Positions 62,039 to 64,000 of a DNA stretch of 64,000 nucleotides are shown here, piece after piece. How positions within the stretch are numbered: position 1 is the first letter of the stretch; the number at the start of each line of letters is the position of its first letter. The translations under genes and the position numbers were made by a program. The notes under the pieces are model-generated. The model did no database searches. It worked only from the letters and a program-made list of their open reading frames with translations, and was not told where the DNA came from. Source of the stretch: AC-49 sp963817035 (GTDB lineage: Bacteria; Actinomycetota; Thermoleophilia; Solirubrobacterales; Solirubrobacteraceae); NCBI GenBank assembly GCA_963817035.1, contig CAWFMM010000003.1:124001-188000 (forward strand), in the 5' to 3' direction.

Positions 62039-62415
62039 CTCAGACCCAACAGCGTCCCAAGACTCTACCCCCGAACTTCCAAGACCTTGCTGTCTGGGAG
62101 GACTGGATCCTGTGGGTCGAGGAGGAGCGGATCCAAAAGCGCCTGGACTCGTCTATCGAGGAGATCCGCCACTTCTATGACGCGATGTTCCCTCGGCTCA
62201 CCGACATCCTGCGTTACTTCGCGGGCACAGACCCGGGATCCATGAACGCCGAACAGATGGCGCTCTTCTGTCTCGCCACGTCCTTCATGGAGATCGCGGA
62301 CACCGTCGAGTATTACGCGCCGGACTCGACCGCCCCATCAGCGATGCCCTTGTTCCTGCCGTCTCACGGCCTGTTCGGCTTGCCCGACGAGACGCGCCGT
62401 CAGCTCATCGTCTGA
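62035..62415 (+). CDS. Unknown 126-residue protein between Rieske oxygenase and ferredoxin
   Basis: The protein is acidic and largely helical (EDWILWVEEERIQKRLDSSIEEIRHFYDAMFPRLTDILRYF, illustrated by EEERIQKRLDSSIEEI). It is not a recognisable Rieske beta subunit, which is longer and has a SnoaL-like fold. It is translationally coupled to the oxygenase (ATGA) and 3 bp before the ferredoxin gene. A small partner or assembly factor of the oxygenase is plausible. Confidence 0.6.
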   Translation: MTQTQQRPKTLPPNFQDLAVWEDWILWVEEERIQKRLDSSIEEIRHFYDAMFPRLTDILRYFAGTDPGSMNAEQMALFCLATSFMEIADTVEYYAPDSTAPSAMPLFLPSHGLFGLPDETRRQLIV

Positions 62416-62418
62416 GAG

Positions 62419-62769
62419 ATGGAAGCGTCGAAAGAGTGGCTGGTCATTTGTGAGGCCAGCGAGGTCGGACCGGGCGCGATGAAACGGGTGTTGCCGCCGG
62501 GTCTGCCAGCTCTCGCGGTCTACAACGTCGACGGGACGTTCTTTGTGACAGCAGACCGTTGCACGCACGCGGAGGCATGCCTGACCGAAGGCATGCTGCT
62601 CGGCGACGTGATCGAGTGTCCTTTTCATGGTGGTGCCTTTGACGTCCGAACCGGATCGGCCGTGAACCGCCCGGCCAAGAAGGCGCTGCAGACCTGGGAG
62701 GTCAATGTTCGGGGAGGAGACGTCGTGATTCATGTGCCCACAGAGGACGAGGGGGAAAACGATGCCTGA
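62419..62769 (+). CDS. Rieske-type ferredoxin
   Basis: The 116-residue protein has the ferredoxin Rieske motif CTHAEACL ... CPFHGGAF and ends with VIHVPTEDEGEN. It shuttles electrons from the reductase to the oxygenase. Start ATG 62419; its last codons overlap the next gene. The order reductase-oxygenase-unknown-ferredoxin is unusual only in the inserted 126-residue gene. Confidence 0.93.
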   Translation: MEASKEWLVICEASEVGPGAMKRVLPPGLPALAVYNVDGTFFVTADRCTHAEACLTEGMLLGDVIECPFHGGAFDVRTGSAVNRPAKKALQTWEVNVRGGDVVIHVPTEDEGENDA

Positions 62770-62977
62770 CATCGCCACGCCCCAGACGAGCGCACCCGAC
62801 TGGGTGCAGGAGCTGTTCCGCTTGATCGATACCGGCGATCCAAGTTCGTACCTCGACCGCTATTACGCCGACGACGCCGAGATGGCCTTCGCGTCGTATC
62901 CCAGGGTGCGCAGCAGCGTCGGTGTGGCTCGGCATCCGTCGCCTCAGGCGGTCGGCGGCACGAATGAGGGTGCATGA
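62762..62977 (+). CDS. Truncated NTF2-like protein
   Basis: The 71-residue product begins like an NTF2/SnoaL-fold protein (WVQELFRLIDTGDPSSYLDRYYADDAEM, shown as LDRYYADDAEM) but stops after about half the fold, with an unrelated tail (ARHPSPQAVGGTNEG). A full-length copy of the family is at 57506-57895. A deletion or frameshift has probably removed the rest. It overlaps the following gene start (ATGA). Confidence 0.6.
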   Translation: MPDIATPQTSAPDWVQELFRLIDTGDPSSYLDRYYADDAEMAFASYPRVRSSVGVARHPSPQAVGGTNEGA

Positions 62978-63981
62978 ACCCGTCTGACGACCAGCCTGGC
63001 AAGACGTGCGACCTTGGAGTCGTGTGCCTTCCGCTCAGCCTCGACGACGTGCTTGCCGCGGGACGGGATATTGACGCTACCGGAGCCCGAGTTCTTTTCG
63101 GTGTCACGGATTCGCCCATGATCTTTGACGAGACGTACCTCGTGCAGCAGGCGCTGCTCCAGCAGACATCACACATTCACGTGGGGCCGTTCTGTACCAA
63201 CCCGCAGACGCGCCACTGGAGCATTCACTGCGGCGCGCAGACGACACTGCGCGCTCTTTACCGGTCCCGTACCTTCATCGGGCTCGCGGCTGGCGATAGC
63301 GCTGTCCATTCAGTGGGGCTGCATCCCGCGACCGGCGGGCAAATGGCCAGCTACTTCAGTGCGCTCCGCGAGCACGGGCCCGAGGGGCTCCGGATCCAGA
63401 TGACAGCCGGCGGTCTCAAGACCGCGAGCTGGGCCGGCCGAGTCGCAGACGAGATCGTAATCGGCCAGGGGATCGACACGGTCGCGACGCAACAGCTGAC
63501 CGATGCCGCGCTTGCTGCGCGTCGCGAAGCAGGCATCGATAGACCTCTCCGTCGCTGGCTCTACGTGGTGGTGCATATGTGGAGCCCCGAAACGGGGGAC
63601 GACCCCGAAGAGCTCGAGAAGTTCCAAGCGATCCTGATGTCCTACAGCCGGCAGGCGCTCGCGACGACACATGAGGGTAAGAACGTGCCGCAACAGTTGA
63701 GTGCGCGTCTGAAGGAGATTCATTCGAAATACAGCTTCGAGCACTACGGGCTAGCTGAGAACGCCCGGCTGATGGGAGCCTTCGCGGAGGAGGAAGCGTT
63801 CATCACGCACCGGTACGGTCTCAGCGGCACCCCCGTCGAGGTCGCCGCGAAGATGCATGAGGCGGTTAACGACACGGGTGTCGACGGAATCTGGGTGAAT
63901 CTCGCTACCCGGCCCTCGCAGCCCCTGGCACGGGCGTTGGTTGAGGAATGGTTTCGTGGCCATGGATCCTCGGCCTTGTGA
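62974..63981 (+). CDS. Luciferase-like monooxygenase (LLM class flavin- or F420-dependent)
   Basis: The 335-residue TIM-barrel protein resembles the LLM class: DLGVVCLPLSLDDVL at the N-terminus, TFIGLAAGDSAVHSVG and VADEIVIGQGID in the core. These enzymes use reduced FMN or F420 for oxidations such as ring hydroxylation, desulfonation or amine oxidation. It is the last visible gene of the Rieske operon. Confidence 0.85.
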   Translation: MNPSDDQPGKTCDLGVVCLPLSLDDVLAAGRDIDATGARVLFGVTDSPMIFDETYLVQQALLQQTSHIHVGPFCTNPQTRHWSIHCGAQTTLRALYRSRTFIGLAAGDSAVHSVGLHPATGGQMASYFSALREHGPEGLRIQMTAGGLKTASWAGRVADEIVIGQGIDTVATQQLTDAALAARREAGIDRPLRRWLYVVVHMWSPETGDDPEELEKFQAILMSYSRQALATTHEGKNVPQQLSARLKEIHSKYSFEHYGLAENARLMGAFAEEEAFITHRYGLSGTPVEVAAKMHEAVNDTGVDGIWVNLATRPSQPLARALVEEWFRGHGSSAL

Positions 63982-64000
63982 GAGCGCACCTGAGCTACCC

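Overview
The window reads as chromosomal DNA of a very GC-rich actinobacterium. Frequent GTG and TTG starts, ATGA/GTGA gene overlaps, a split NAD-linked formate dehydrogenase, and secreted proteins with a CAP-like/InlB-type layout point to Thermoleophilia (Solirubrobacterales-like). This placement is inference from gene style; there is no rRNA or tRNA marker, and I recognised no tRNA, rRNA, CRISPR array, transposase or phage gene.

Region 1 (1-13.1 kb) is mostly housekeeping. It holds a formate dehydrogenase operon on the minus strand (alpha subunit cut by the window edge, a NuoG-like Fe-S protein, a NuoE-NuoF fusion), metK with a structured leader, a LuxR-type regulator and a PabB-PabC fusion. 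These are followed by a flavin reductase, a thioesterase, a VOC protein, a cyclodeaminase-like protein, two related 2TM potassium channels flanking a YrhK-like membrane protein, and an OmpR-type two-component system.

Region 2 (13.1-28.9 kb) is dominated by exported proteins. There are two related secreted phosphoesterases (the first split by a one-base frameshift), a class II glutamine amidotransferase, a 1-Cys peroxiredoxin, a glycine-rich surface protein with nine Ig-like repeats of which eight are spaced by exactly 306 bp, and a CAP-like/InlB-type protein. A receiver-degenerate LuxR regulator, an abundant-looking surface protein with a strong promoter and 5' UTR hairpin, and a second repeat protein complete it. 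The OmpR-type regulator and first phosphoesterase are separated by two 45-bp direct repeats with PhoB/OmpR-like half-sites.

Region 3 (29.2-64 kb) looks like a catabolic island of visibly lower GC. One long minus-strand run (46.5 to 29.2 kb) encodes a molybdenum hydroxylase (FAD, [2Fe-2S] and Mo subunits), its CoxG/MoxR/VWA accessory proteins, a complete 2-oxoacid dehydrogenase complex (E1 alpha, E1 beta, E2, E3), an SDR and a BMP-type ABC importer. Plus-strand units add a TetR regulator, an acyl-CoA dehydrogenase, a second Mo-hydroxylase large subunit, a DUF3891-cupin-leuC-leuD-leuB operon, a nitroreductase, and a Rieske oxygenase operon (ferredoxin reductase, oxygenase, unknown 126-aa protein, Rieske ferredoxin, truncated NTF2-like protein, luciferase-like monooxygenase). 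An isochorismatase-family hydrolase, a cupin, an NTF2-like protein and a second SDR lie on the minus strand.

A palindrome built on CAAGCGCTTG stands before several island promoters and probably marks one TetR regulon. A 26-bp palindromic element and a partial inverted copy of a permease gene start suggest the island grew by internal duplication. My working model is import of a small, perhaps nitrogen-containing, organic compound, hydroxylation by Mo and Rieske enzymes, amide hydrolysis and hydratase/beta-decarboxylating steps to a 2-oxoacid, then conversion to acyl-CoA. The substrate is not known and no step is demonstrated.
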